From an uncultured Hyphomonadaceae bacterium (GTDB lineage Bacteria; Pseudomonadota; Alphaproteobacteria; Caulobacterales; Hyphomonadaceae), in contig CALLCD010000186.1 of assembly GCA_938049795.1 (NCBI GenBank), positions 1 to 51,579 of the forward strand: a stretch of 51,579 nt of DNA, in the 5' to 3' direction. Made by a program: the position numbers and the translations under genes. The notes beneath the pieces are model-generated. The model had not been told where the DNA came from. It ran no database searches and was given only the letters and a program-made list of their open reading frames with translations. Positions within the stretch are counted from its first letter, which is position 1. Every line of letters starts with the position of its first letter. This document shows, in pieces, positions 42,788 to 50,859 of the stretch.

Positions 42788-44112
42788 CTGGCGCCATCTG
42801 ACGCAGCAGACACACCCAGCTGGGTCGTCTGGATTGGCCGCACCGCTGACGACGGAACCGCAGAGGCCGGTGCGAGCAGAATACCCTTACTCTCGAGCCG
42901 GCGGGTCCACGCAATGATAATGTCCATCGTCAATGGATAGGCAAACCCTGTGCCCAGCGCAGCGCCTTCCGTTTTGGCGATGGATTCAAGCTGCTGCAAA
43001 CGGCGTTCAATCGCTTCCGCCTCAACCTGTGTATCAATGTTCTCATTGGCTGCTGCATAGATCACATCCTGCCGGTCAGCGGCAGCATCAAAGGATTTGG
43101 ACGGCGTTGAGCCGTGCCGGAAGAAAGCCAGCCCGCGCTCCTGCAAGCGTTCAAAGACGGGCAACAAGGCGCCATCCGTGTCCGCAAATTTCTCGCCATT
43201 ATGGTTGATGATTCCGTAAAACTCTGTGCCACCGCTCAGCAGACGGTCAAGACGCTGCCGGTTATCATCAGCCGTACCTCGCGCAAGCAAGGTCTGGCTG
43301 TGGGGCAATGTCCGGCCACGCTCATAGGCCTCCATCGGCACTTCAAGCAGGACTTCATGCCCTTTCTCGCGTGCGCGCCGGATCAATCTCGGGCTGGCAT
43401 CGGCCACAAAAGACAAAGTGACCTCCGGCGGCAAATCATCAATCGCCGCATGGGTCTGGCGTGCCGATGTCCCGAGACCACCAACAATCAGGGCAATCAC
43501 AGGCTGACCGCGTGGATTATCGAACGGACGGGCATTGCTCTGAGAGGGGGTCGAGATCGTAACCGACGCAAGCGTTGGCACCGGAGCGGTTTCCTCTGCG
43601 ACGACCACAGGGGTCTGTGCGGTGTCGTCCAGAATGGTGATCGGGCTGAGGTCACTGTCGGCTTCAACTTGCCGATAGCTCTTCCCGACAGGCACGAAGA
43701 CGCCATTGATCGTCATACCCTGAGGGCGCGGCGCAGGTGCGGGAGCGGCCACCGCAACGTTCTGAACAGGCGCAGGAGCCCGGGGGCCACCAGACGGGTC
43801 AGCCACACCCAGATTGGGCGAAGACGCACGACCGGCATCAGAAACGCGGCTTGTGCCCGGACGATCCGCGGCCGCCATCACTGTCGGTCCTCCGGATTGA
43901 TCCACCAGCCGTGCGCGCACAGTACGCGGTGCATCCGGATTGGTCTCGAACAGAGCAACCACACGGCTTGGCCCTGCCGCAGCCGCATCTCCGGTAAAAT
44001 GTATTGCTCCACCGGCAAGTGCCAGAACGCCGCCAAACACGGCAAGGCTCAGAAAACTATGATAAAACCCTGCGCGAACAGGCGATGGATCGCGCCGTTT
44101 AGTCTTGGCCAT
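42784..44112 (-). CDS. Divergent polysaccharide deacetylase family protein
   Basis: A 442-residue protein of the divergent polysaccharide deacetylase family (PF04748). ATG at 44112 has AGAGGG about 9 bases upstream; GTG at 44139 is the alternative. A membrane helix (about residues 18-38) anchors it, followed by a long low-complexity spacer rich in Pro and Ala, and then the deacetylase-like domain from about residue 205 (IALIVGGLGTSARQTHAAID) with LPPEVTLSFVADASPRL, EVLLEVPMEAYER and GTGFAYPLTMDII. It is encoded between ctpA and rppH, as in many Alphaproteobacteria, and is thought to act on the cell envelope, but its substrate is not known. Confidence 0.85.
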   Translation of the reverse strand: MAKTKRRDPSPVRAGFYHSFLSLAVFGGVLALAGGAIHFTGDAAAAGPSRVVALFETNPDAPRTVRARLVDQSGGPTVMAAADRPGTSRVSDAGRASSPNLGVADPSGGPRAPAPVQNVAVAAPAPAPRPQGMTINGVFVPVGKSYRQVEADSDLSPITILDDTAQTPVVVAEETAPVPTLASVTISTPSQSNARPFDNPRGQPVIALIVGGLGTSARQTHAAIDDLPPEVTLSFVADASPRLIRRAREKGHEVLLEVPMEAYERGRTLPHSQTLLARGTADDNRQRLDRLLSGGTEFYGIINHNGEKFADTDGALLPVFERLQERGLAFFRHGSTPSKSFDAAADRQDVIYAAANENIDTQVEAEAIERRLQQLESIAKTEGAALGTGFAYPLTMDIIIAWTRRLESKGILLAPASAVPSSAVRPIQTTQLGVSAASDGAR

Positions 44113-44188
44113 GAACAATAACCCTCTGATGAAATTCACTGTAGACCAGTAATTTCACTCAAACCCGTTAACAATCTGCAAAGTTTAG

Positions 44189-45511
44189 TTAACCCGCTCT
44201 ACCAGCCACACTGGCGAACGTCGCCGGATCACGCAAGATATCAAGCGCTCTGTCCAGCTGGTAGTCCTCACCATCATAGCCCTCAGGCGGTTGATCGTCC
44301 GGAATATGCGGTCGACGACGCTCGGTGCCTTCTTCATTGGCCAGCGCGTTTGGCAGGTCGGATTCAGAGAACCGGCGAATACGCTCAAGCTCTTCCTCGG
44401 TCACACGTTCGGCAGCGACTTCAATATCGGGCTCGATACCCGTGCCCTGAATAGACCGGCCCGACGGCGTATAATACCGCGCCGTTGTCAGCCGCAGCGC
44501 ACCACGATCAGCACCAAGCGGGATAACCGTCTGCACCGACCCTTTGCCAAACGATGTCACGCCCAGAACCCGCGCGCGCTCGCGGTCTTGCAAAGCCCCC
44601 GCGACAATCTCCGCCGCCGAGGCCGACCCGCTATTGATGATGACCATAATCGGCACATCCTTGAAAGCTTGCGAATTGTTGGCGCTATAGCGTTTGTCAT
44701 TGAAAGAGTGCCGCCCAAAGGTCGAGACAACTTCGCCGCCAGACAGGAACAGCTCACTGACGCTGACGGCCTGATCAAGCAGCCCGCCCGGATTATTGCG
44801 CAGGTCCAGAACGAGCCCCTCGGGCTTGCCGCCGACCTCCCGCGCAATGCCTGCCAGCGCGTCTTCGAGCAATTCGGTCGTCAGCTCATTAAAGCCCGAA
44901 ATCCGCACATAGCCGATCTCGCCTTCTTTGACTTCCCAACGGACCGATTTCGGCCGGATCACTTCGCGTGTCAGCGTCACATCGAACGGATCAACACCCT
45001 CACGCATGACCGTAATTGTAATATCGGTGCCAACTTCGCCGCGCATTTCCTTGACCGCATCATTAAGCGGCAGACCAACAATTTGGCGTCCATTGATCGC
45101 GGTCAGCAAATCACCACTTTTAAGACCAGCACGGCTCGCCGGCGTATCATCAATCGGTGCAACCACTTTGACAAAGCCATCCTCGGGCACAACTTCAATG
45201 CCCAAACCGCCATATTCGCCCGACGTATCGACCTGAATGGCGCGGAAGCTTTCAGGGTTCAGATAACCCGAATGCGGATCGAGCGAGGTCAGCATGCCAT
45301 TAATCGCCGCCTCAATCGCCTCGCCATCATCAATCTCGGTGACATAATCGGACTGGACCCGCGCCAGAATATCTCCAAATATATCAAGCTTACCATAGGT
45401 CTCGGCCCGCGAATCCTGCGCCGTCGCGCCGGTCCAGCTTATCGAAAACATTCCGATAAAACCTGCACCCAAAATTGCTCCGACACCTACGCCTGCTAGC
45501 CAAGACCTCAT
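44189..45511 (-). CDS. ctpA: Carboxy-terminal processing protease (S41)
   Basis: A 440-residue periplasmic serine protease. An N-terminal signal or anchor helix (about residues 4-24) precedes the PDZ domain (about 95-165, around GLGIEVVPEDGF and AGLKSGDLLTAINGR). The catalytic Ser is in GSASAAEI at residue 296 and the Lys in SFGKGSVQ at residue 323, the S41 dyad. The C-terminus is acidic and Arg-rich. It lies between the EnvC-like and the deacetylase genes on the same strand, a common order in this class, and probably acts on peptidoglycan-linked substrates. Confidence 0.96.
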   Translation of the reverse strand: MRSWLAGVGVGAILGAGFIGMFSISWTGATAQDSRAETYGKLDIFGDILARVQSDYVTEIDDGEAIEAAINGMLTSLDPHSGYLNPESFRAIQVDTSGEYGGLGIEVVPEDGFVKVVAPIDDTPASRAGLKSGDLLTAINGRQIVGLPLNDAVKEMRGEVGTDITITVMREGVDPFDVTLTREVIRPKSVRWEVKEGEIGYVRISGFNELTTELLEDALAGIAREVGGKPEGLVLDLRNNPGGLLDQAVSVSELFLSGGEVVSTFGRHSFNDKRYSANNSQAFKDVPIMVIINSGSASAAEIVAGALQDRERARVLGVTSFGKGSVQTVIPLGADRGALRLTTARYYTPSGRSIQGTGIEPDIEVAAERVTEEELERIRRFSESDLPNALANEEGTERRRPHIPDDQPPEGYDGEDYQLDRALDILRDPATFASVAGRAG

Positions 45512-45607
45512 GCTAAACTCCTAAATCTTCCAACCAATGCGATGATTATGACCTGAATTGTCAACTAAACAAACTGTCAGTTGCTCCAATTGTCACACCA
45601 ATCAAGT

Positions 45608-46804
45608 CTACTGCGCCAACCAGTTTGCCGGGTTCTCCGACTTGTCATTTTTACGGAGCTCCAGATACAACTCCGGCGGCGGATCACGGCGACCGGACAT
45701 GTGGCCAACCGGCTCACCAGCGCTCACTCTCTGCCCCGGCGCGCCATAAGTCTCCGCCAGTCCTGCCATTATGACAAGATAATCATCGCTTGTCTTTAAA
45801 ATCAGCATATGGCCATAGCTGCGGAACACATCGGCATGTTCGATCACCCCATCAACCGGCGCAATCACCTGCGCATCCTGACGGGTGACAATCGTCAGCC
45901 CTTCCGACCGCCCCCCCGTCTGCCGACGCGCGCCAAAGGCTTCGGACACAAGCCCCGTAACCGGCCGCAACATCCCGCCAAGCTGCTGCGCCCCAAGCGG
46001 ACGCAAGCCCGACATATCCGCACGCACCCGCTCGGCGGCCGGGCTACGGGCAGCAACCTGACGGACCGCAGCCGGTTTTCGCCCCGGCGCCACCGGCGCA
46101 TCGCGTTCCAGCGCCACCAGCAAATCCCGCAGCGTCCCCGCCTCCCGCGCAAGCAGATCCGCCCGCGCCTGAAGCGCCGCCGCATCCGCACTGACATCCT
46201 CATATTGCGCCCGCTTGGCCGCAGCCAGCGTTTCAATCTCGCGTCGTTTAAGCGCCAGTGTCGCCTCCGCCGCTTCGAGCCGCGCCTGTTCGCGCAGGAT
46301 TTGCCGCTCAAGCCGGTTCAGCGCCTCAATCTCCTCGCCAAGCGCTTCGGCCCGCGCAGACAATTCCGGCGCAACCGCCCCCATCACAATCGCCGTGCGC
46401 ACCGAGCGGTTGACCTCGTCCGGCGACACAATCATTGCCGGTGGCCGGTGACGGCTCGAAGACGCAAGCGCTGCCAGCAAATCTTCCAGCGCCAGCTCAT
46501 CGCTCAACAGATCAGAGCTCGCCGCAGACCGCCGGACTTTCAGCGCCACAAGTTCGCGCTCGGCATCACTTGCCTGCTGCTCGCGCCGACGGCTCTCCAT
46601 TGCCGAGGCAATCAGCGTCTCATTAAGATTAGCCACATCGACCTGCGCGCCCATGCCCGCCGCCTCAAGCGCGGCAAGCTGTTGTTCGGCCGCCGCCTTC
46701 TCCGCCTCGAGCGCCTCAAGCTCCTCACGCGTAAACGTATCCGGCGCTGCCCCGATCAGAAACGGCAAACAGAATAAAAACAAAAGACGAGCAAGGCGCG
46801 ACAT
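45608..46804 (-). CDS. EnvC-like murein hydrolase activator (degenerate LytM)
   Basis: A 398-residue periplasmic protein. A signal peptide ends about residue 19 (LIGAAPDT). Residues about 25-240 are an Arg/Glu/Ala coiled coil, and the C-terminal 130 residues form a LytM (M23) domain. The zinc ligands are not intact: EGLTIVTRQDAQVIAPVDGV has no leading His, and the HxH site reads PPELYLEL. Like EnvC it is therefore likely an amidase activator and not an enzyme. It is the first gene of the ctpA/deacetylase/rppH run. Confidence 0.87.
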   Translation of the reverse strand: MSRLARLLFLFCLPFLIGAAPDTFTREELEALEAEKAAAEQQLAALEAAGMGAQVDVANLNETLIASAMESRRREQQASDAERELVALKVRRSAASSDLLSDELALEDLLAALASSSRHRPPAMIVSPDEVNRSVRTAIVMGAVAPELSARAEALGEEIEALNRLERQILREQARLEAAEATLALKRREIETLAAAKRAQYEDVSADAAALQARADLLAREAGTLRDLLVALERDAPVAPGRKPAAVRQVAARSPAAERVRADMSGLRPLGAQQLGGMLRPVTGLVSEAFGARRQTGGRSEGLTIVTRQDAQVIAPVDGVIEHADVFRSYGHMLILKTSDDYLVIMAGLAETYGAPGQRVSAGEPVGHMSGRRDPPPELYLELRKNDKSENPANWLAQ

Positions 46805-46868
46805 GGGCCGGACCCTAGCCCGACTTACTAACCGGAGGATTAACCAAATACGGCTTTACGGCGGGCCG

Positions 46869-47507
46869 CTAACCAAGAGCGGCCAGCGCATCGGCCGGTT
46901 CAAGGCGGCGCGTATAGTCCTGATCAACATCCGCAAGTAGGATTTTGCCCGAACGGTCAGCCACGAAAGTCGCCGGAATGGGCAAGGCCCAGCCGGTCCC
47001 TTCATTAAAGGTCGGCAGATCCAGCCCGAAGCCCGAATACAACGCGACCAGATCGTCCGGCATATTGAAAGCAATGCCGAGCGCTTTGGCAAACCCGTTC
47101 TGCGCATCCGTCAAAATCGGAAAGCTCAGCGCGTTTTTCTCTTGGGTCGAGAGCGAATTGTCCGGCTTTTCCGGCGTCACACCAACAAGCTGGGCCCCGC
47201 GCGCCTGAAACTGTGGCAGCATATCCTGATAGGCTTTGAGCTCGAAATTACAATATGGACACCAGCCGCCGCGATAGAAATTCAGCACAAGCGGACCTTC
47301 AGACAGCAATTGGTGGATCTCGACCTGTTCACCGATCTGATTGGTCAGCATTGCATTGGGCAACATGTCACCGGCCTTAAGCGCCGAGCGGCCAATCCCT
47401 TCGGCTTCCAACTGCGCATTGACGCGCTCGATCGTAGCAATCGCTTCGGGCGGCATCCGTCCGGCAGAGGCTGCGCGGGTTTGCGCAAGAAGATCGGCAA
47501 GGGACAT
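46869..47507 (-). CDS. Peroxiredoxin-like AhpC/TSA family protein
   Basis: A 212-residue thioredoxin-fold protein. ATG at 47507 has GGAG 6 bases upstream; the frame runs to 47594 but is not family-like. The redox motif CPYC is at residues 83-86 in FYRGGWCPYCNFEL, so it has the CxxC pair of the peroxiredoxin-like family rather than the single peroxidatic Cys. Short conserved ends such as LFIPATF-like ALPIPATFVAD follow. It may reduce peroxides or serve as a redoxin. Divergent from the Rieske gene. Confidence 0.85.
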   Translation of the reverse strand: MSLADLLAQTRAASAGRMPPEAIATIERVNAQLEAEGIGRSALKAGDMLPNAMLTNQIGEQVEIHQLLSEGPLVLNFYRGGWCPYCNFELKAYQDMLPQFQARGAQLVGVTPEKPDNSLSTQEKNALSFPILTDAQNGFAKALGIAFNMPDDLVALYSGFGLDLPTFNEGTGWALPIPATFVADRSGKILLADVDQDYTRRLEPADALAALG

Positions 47508-47635
47508 GGGACGCTCCGTTTCAGGCTGGCAAATCGAATGACCGCCAACAAGCCCCCTCGCGCCAATCACGCAAGTCAAGTTTAAGTGACCCAATGCCTT
47601 GGCATCCCCGCCCCATCCCGCATAGATTGCCCGCT

Positions 47636-48733
47636 ATGGCAGACGCATCACCTCCCGCCCGGAAAATCGGCATCACCGAGACCGGCTTTCTAACCGATAG
47701 CTGGTATCTCGCCGCCACCTCTGCCGAGCTCGAATCTGGCCGCCAATTCCGGCGCATTCTCCTCGGTGACCCCGTCATGCTCGGACGGACGGCGAGCGGC
47801 GAAGCCTTTGCCATGCGTGACATCTGCCCGCATCGGCTTGTGCCCCTGTCCGAAGGCAAACAGATCGAAACCGATGGCGCGCCCACCGTGCAATGCCCCT
47901 ATCATGGCTGGCGCTTTGGCACCGATGGCCATTGCAAGCTGATGCCCTCGCTCGCGCCTGGACAAGAGATAGACCCCGCCCGTGTCCGTGTGCGCACCTA
48001 TCCCTTGCACGAAGCCAATGGCGCAGTCTTCATCTACATCGCCCACGATCCGCGCAACACGGCCCCGCCTGTGCTCCCGCCACCCACTTTCGGCCCCCTG
48101 CCCGCAAAACCCAAATTCACACTCACCCGCACTTTCAACGCACATATGGATGACGCCGTGGTCGGCCTGATGGACCCCGCCCATGTCCCCTTTGTCCATT
48201 CGCAATGGTGGTGGCGTCCCCCCTCGGCCGGATTGAAACTGAAGGAAAAACCGTTCGAACCCCGCCCCCGCGGCTGGGCGATTGCCAAACACACACCCTC
48301 CTCCAACTCGCTCCCCTACCGCATCGTATTCGGCGGCGCAGTGACGACCGAGATCATCTTCCAGCTCCCCGGCTTTCGCTGGGAGATTGTCGAGAACGAG
48401 AAGACGCGGCTCCTAACGCTGACCTGCCTGACCCCCATCGCCCCAAAGGAAACACAGATCACGCAGCTGACATGGTGGACCGGCGCGCCGCTCTTAAACC
48501 TTGCCATCCCCCTCCTCAAACCCGCTGGCCACAAATTCCTCGATCAGGATGGCGATATGGTCGACCTGCAAAATCAGGGCCTCGCCTATCAGACAAATAT
48601 GCTCTGGATTGACGATATAGACGTGCAGGCCAAATGGTATCAGATCCTAAAGCGCGAATGGGCAAACGCCCGCACCGAGCCGCGCGATTTTGTCAATCCG
48701 ATAGAGCCGAGAGTGCTGCGCTGGATGAGCTAA
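47636..48733 (+). CDS. Rieske-type aromatic ring-hydroxylating oxygenase, alpha subunit
   Basis: A 365-residue oxygenase. ATG 47636 (MADASPPARK) is chosen over the frame extension to 47594. The Rieske [2Fe-2S] ligands are Cys64/His66 (CPHRLVPLSEG) and Cys87/His90 (QCPYHGWRF). The mononuclear-iron site is in DDAVVGLMDPAHVPFVHSQW with the D-x2-H-x4-H pattern. The VanA/phthalate dioxygenase-like type needs a reductase partner, which is absent here. Similar enzymes act on phenolic ethers or on steroids. Substrate unknown. Confidence 0.9.
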   Translation: MADASPPARKIGITETGFLTDSWYLAATSAELESGRQFRRILLGDPVMLGRTASGEAFAMRDICPHRLVPLSEGKQIETDGAPTVQCPYHGWRFGTDGHCKLMPSLAPGQEIDPARVRVRTYPLHEANGAVFIYIAHDPRNTAPPVLPPPTFGPLPAKPKFTLTRTFNAHMDDAVVGLMDPAHVPFVHSQWWWRPPSAGLKLKEKPFEPRPRGWAIAKHTPSSNSLPYRIVFGGAVTTEIIFQLPGFRWEIVENEKTRLLTLTCLTPIAPKETQITQLTWWTGAPLLNLAIPLLKPAGHKFLDQDGDMVDLQNQGLAYQTNMLWIDDIDVQAKWYQILKREWANARTEPRDFVNPIEPRVLRWMS

Positions 48734-48829
48734 CCGGCCCCACGCAAATCGCCGCGCGTGGATGCCGCACATGACTTTTCACAGCTTTGCGCCCATATTG
48801 CACCCAACGCAGACATTAGGAGCGCGGAC

Positions 48830-49039
48830 ATGCAAGGCATTCTTCCGATCATTCTCTACATTGTCGCCGCCGCTTTGCTTATTGTGCTCGCGCTCGGCCT
48901 CATCAATCTGACCCGTAAAGACGCCAAACAGGCCAGCCGCTCAAACATATTAATGCGCTGGCGGATTGGTCTTCAGGCGCTGGCTGTCGGCGTGATCGTC
49001 GTGATGGGATTTGTCGCCGGCGCGATCAATTTCGGCTAA
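48830..49039 (+). CDS. Twin-transmembrane HIG1-like protein
   Basis: A 69-residue membrane protein with two helices (around residues 5-24 and 46-67) joined by a basic loop, RKDAKQASRSNILMRWRIGL. The loop's RSNxLMRWR pattern is typical of HIG1/twin-TM proteins, which in mitochondria support cytochrome oxidase and in Alphaproteobacteria lie by the cobalamin adenosyltransferase gene. AGGAG is 7 bases upstream of the ATG. It precedes the adenosyltransferase gene by 12 bases. Its role here is unproven. Confidence 0.8.
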   Translation: MQGILPIILYIVAAALLIVLALGLINLTRKDAKQASRSNILMRWRIGLQALAVGVIVVMGFVAGAINFG

Positions 49040-49051
49040 GGAACGGACAAT

Positions 49052-49624
49052 ATGGTCAAGCTCGACAAAATCTACACCAAAGCCGGAGACACGGGCAAAA
49101 CACGGCTCTCAACAGGCGAGCCCGTCGACAAATGGCACCCGCGTGTCCGCGCCTATGGCACCGTGGACGAAGTCAATGCCGCCCTCGGTGTCGCCGCCCT
49201 CTATGCCAGCGCCGATATGCTGGACGCCATCCGCCGCATCCAAAACGATCTCTTCGATCTCGGCGCAGATCTCGCCACCCCCGACACCGGCAAAGATCTC
49301 GGCTGGGACCCTTTGCGCATTGTCGCCAGCCAAACCGAACGGCTGGAGGCTGAAATTGACGCCATGATCGAAAAACTCGAACCGCTCGACAGTTTCATCC
49401 TGCCCGGCGGCACCCATCTCGCCGCCCAATGCCATGTCGCCCGCACACTATGCCGACGCGCCGAACGCGAAACCGCCGAGCTCGCCGCAAGCAATGGCGA
49501 AACCGTCTCCGCCGAAGCGCTCGCTTACATCAACCGATTGTCAGACTGGCTGTTCGTCGCCGGACGCGTGGCCAATGAAAACGGCCGCGATGATGTCAAA
49601 TGGGTGCCCGGCGCAAATCGCTAG
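49052..49624 (+). CDS. PduO-type cob(I)alamin adenosyltransferase
   Basis: A 190-residue ATP:corrinoid adenosyltransferase that makes adenosylcobalamin. The N-terminus KIYTKAGDTGKTRLSTG binds ATP, followed by YGTVDEVNAALG. FILPGGTHLAAQCHVARTLCRRAER and YINRLSDWLFVAGRVAN carry the other conserved ATP/cobalamin residues. Length fits the PduO family. It overlaps the convergent CHCC zinc-finger gene by 4 bases. Its substrate is likely scavenged cobalamin. Confidence 0.95.
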   Translation: MVKLDKIYTKAGDTGKTRLSTGEPVDKWHPRVRAYGTVDEVNAALGVAALYASADMLDAIRRIQNDLFDLGADLATPDTGKDLGWDPLRIVASQTERLEAEIDAMIEKLEPLDSFILPGGTHLAAQCHVARTLCRRAERETAELAASNGETVSAEALAYINRLSDWLFVAGRVANENGRDDVKWVPGANR

Positions 49625-49812
49625 CGCGCAGATTTATCCGCAGGCCCGCCCTTGAGCACATAATGCCGGTCGCAATACCCGCACACAACCTCGCCATCCA
49701 AGCCCATTTCGAGAAAAACGCGCGGATGCCCAAGCGCCCCGCCCTCGCCAGAACAGGCCACACGGTGATCGTCGGTCAATATGATTGCGGCTTTGTCAGC
49801 ATCCTGTGTCAT
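49621..49812 (-). CDS. CHCC zinc-finger domain protein
   Basis: A 63-residue protein with a CHCC zinc site: Cys in VACSGEGGALGHPRVFLEM, its His two residues before the Arg, and the CGYC pair in VVCGYCDRHYVL. This is the zf-CHCC family, related to the mitochondrial complex I subunit NDUFS6. It probably binds one zinc. It overlaps the adenosyltransferase gene by 4 bases at the 3' end. A stand-alone form of this kind is common in Alphaproteobacteria; role in complex I assembly is inferred from homologues. Confidence 0.88.
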   Translation of the reverse strand: MTQDADKAAIILTDDHRVACSGEGGALGHPRVFLEMGLDGEVVCGYCDRHYVLKGGPADKSAR

Positions 49813-49920
49813 CGGTTCGCATCATCCTTTTACATTGCAGCGTGAAGCGCATGGGATTAGGTAAGGTCTCGACCTAGGTAGTTGCGGGCCTCATCCGCGT
49901 CAACTTTGAAAGCGCGCCCG

Positions 49921-50859
49921 ATGACCACGCCTGATCTTGCCATCCATGTCCAGGGCTTGAACAAGATCTACGCCGCCTCGGGCAAAATGCCAGAAAAACA
50001 CGCGCTCAAAGACCTCGATCTGGCCATCCCGCGCGGCTCAATTTTTGGCCTGCTTGGCCCCAATGGCGCTGGCAAATCCACCTTTATCAACACGCTGGCC
50101 GGCATGGTCACCAAAACGAGCGGCGCGGTCACCGTCTGGGGCTTTGACATCGACAAACACCCAAGACAGGCCCGCGCCGCCATCGGTGTCGTCAATCAGG
50201 AAATTGTCAGCGACCCGTTCTTCACGCCCGAAGAATCGCTTGAATTGATGGCCGGTTTCTTCGGCGTCCCCAAGGCCGAACGCCGGACCCTCGAAATCCT
50301 CGAAGCGGTGGGCCTTGCCGACAAAAGAGACGCCTATGTCCGCCAGCTCTCGGGCGGCATGAAACGGCGGCTCATGGTCGCCAAAGCGCTGGTCCACGCC
50401 CCGCCCGTACTCATTCTCGACGAACCCACCGCAGGCGTTGATGTCGAGCTGCGCCGCTCGCTCTGGGCCTATGTCCGCGAGCTTCATGCGGCGGGCACAA
50501 CCATCATCCTGACCACCCATTATCTCGAAGAAGCCGAAGAGCTGTGCGACACCATCGCCATCGTCAATCATGGCGAAATCATCGCCTGCGAGCCCACCGG
50601 CCAATTGCTCCGGCGGCTCGACCACAAAACACTAACCCTGACCCCCAAATCCCCGCTCGACGCAATCCCCGACACGCTCGCAGGGCTTGACACCGACCTG
50701 CGCGCGGACGGCAATCTCGCCATCACCTTCCGCTCCAGCGACACCGGCATCGGCCGCATCCTCGAAAAAGTCCGCGAGGCCGGCATCTCCATCGCCGATC
50801 TCGCCACCGAAGAACCAGACCTTGAGGACGTGTTCGTCGCGCTGACCAGCAATGTCTGA
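49921..50859 (+). CDS. ABC-2 type transporter ATPase
   Basis: A 312-residue ATPase. ATG at 49921 (MTTPDLAIHVQGL) is preferred over the extension to 49882. Walker A is GPNGAGKST at residues 46-54, the signature LSGGMKRRL, Walker B LILDEPTAG and the H-loop TTHYLEEAEEL. The C-terminal 80 residues resemble those of the YadG/DrrA exporter branch. Normally an ABC-2 permease gene lies next to it, but the next gene is a PLP enzyme overlapping by 8 bases, so the partner must be elsewhere. The substrate is unknown. Confidence 0.88.
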   Translation: MTTPDLAIHVQGLNKIYAASGKMPEKHALKDLDLAIPRGSIFGLLGPNGAGKSTFINTLAGMVTKTSGAVTVWGFDIDKHPRQARAAIGVVNQEIVSDPFFTPEESLELMAGFFGVPKAERRTLEILEAVGLADKRDAYVRQLSGGMKRRLMVAKALVHAPPVLILDEPTAGVDVELRRSLWAYVRELHAAGTTIILTTHYLEEAEELCDTIAIVNHGEIIACEPTGQLLRRLDHKTLTLTPKSPLDAIPDTLAGLDTDLRADGNLAITFRSSDTGIGRILEKVREAGISIADLATEEPDLEDVFVALTSNV

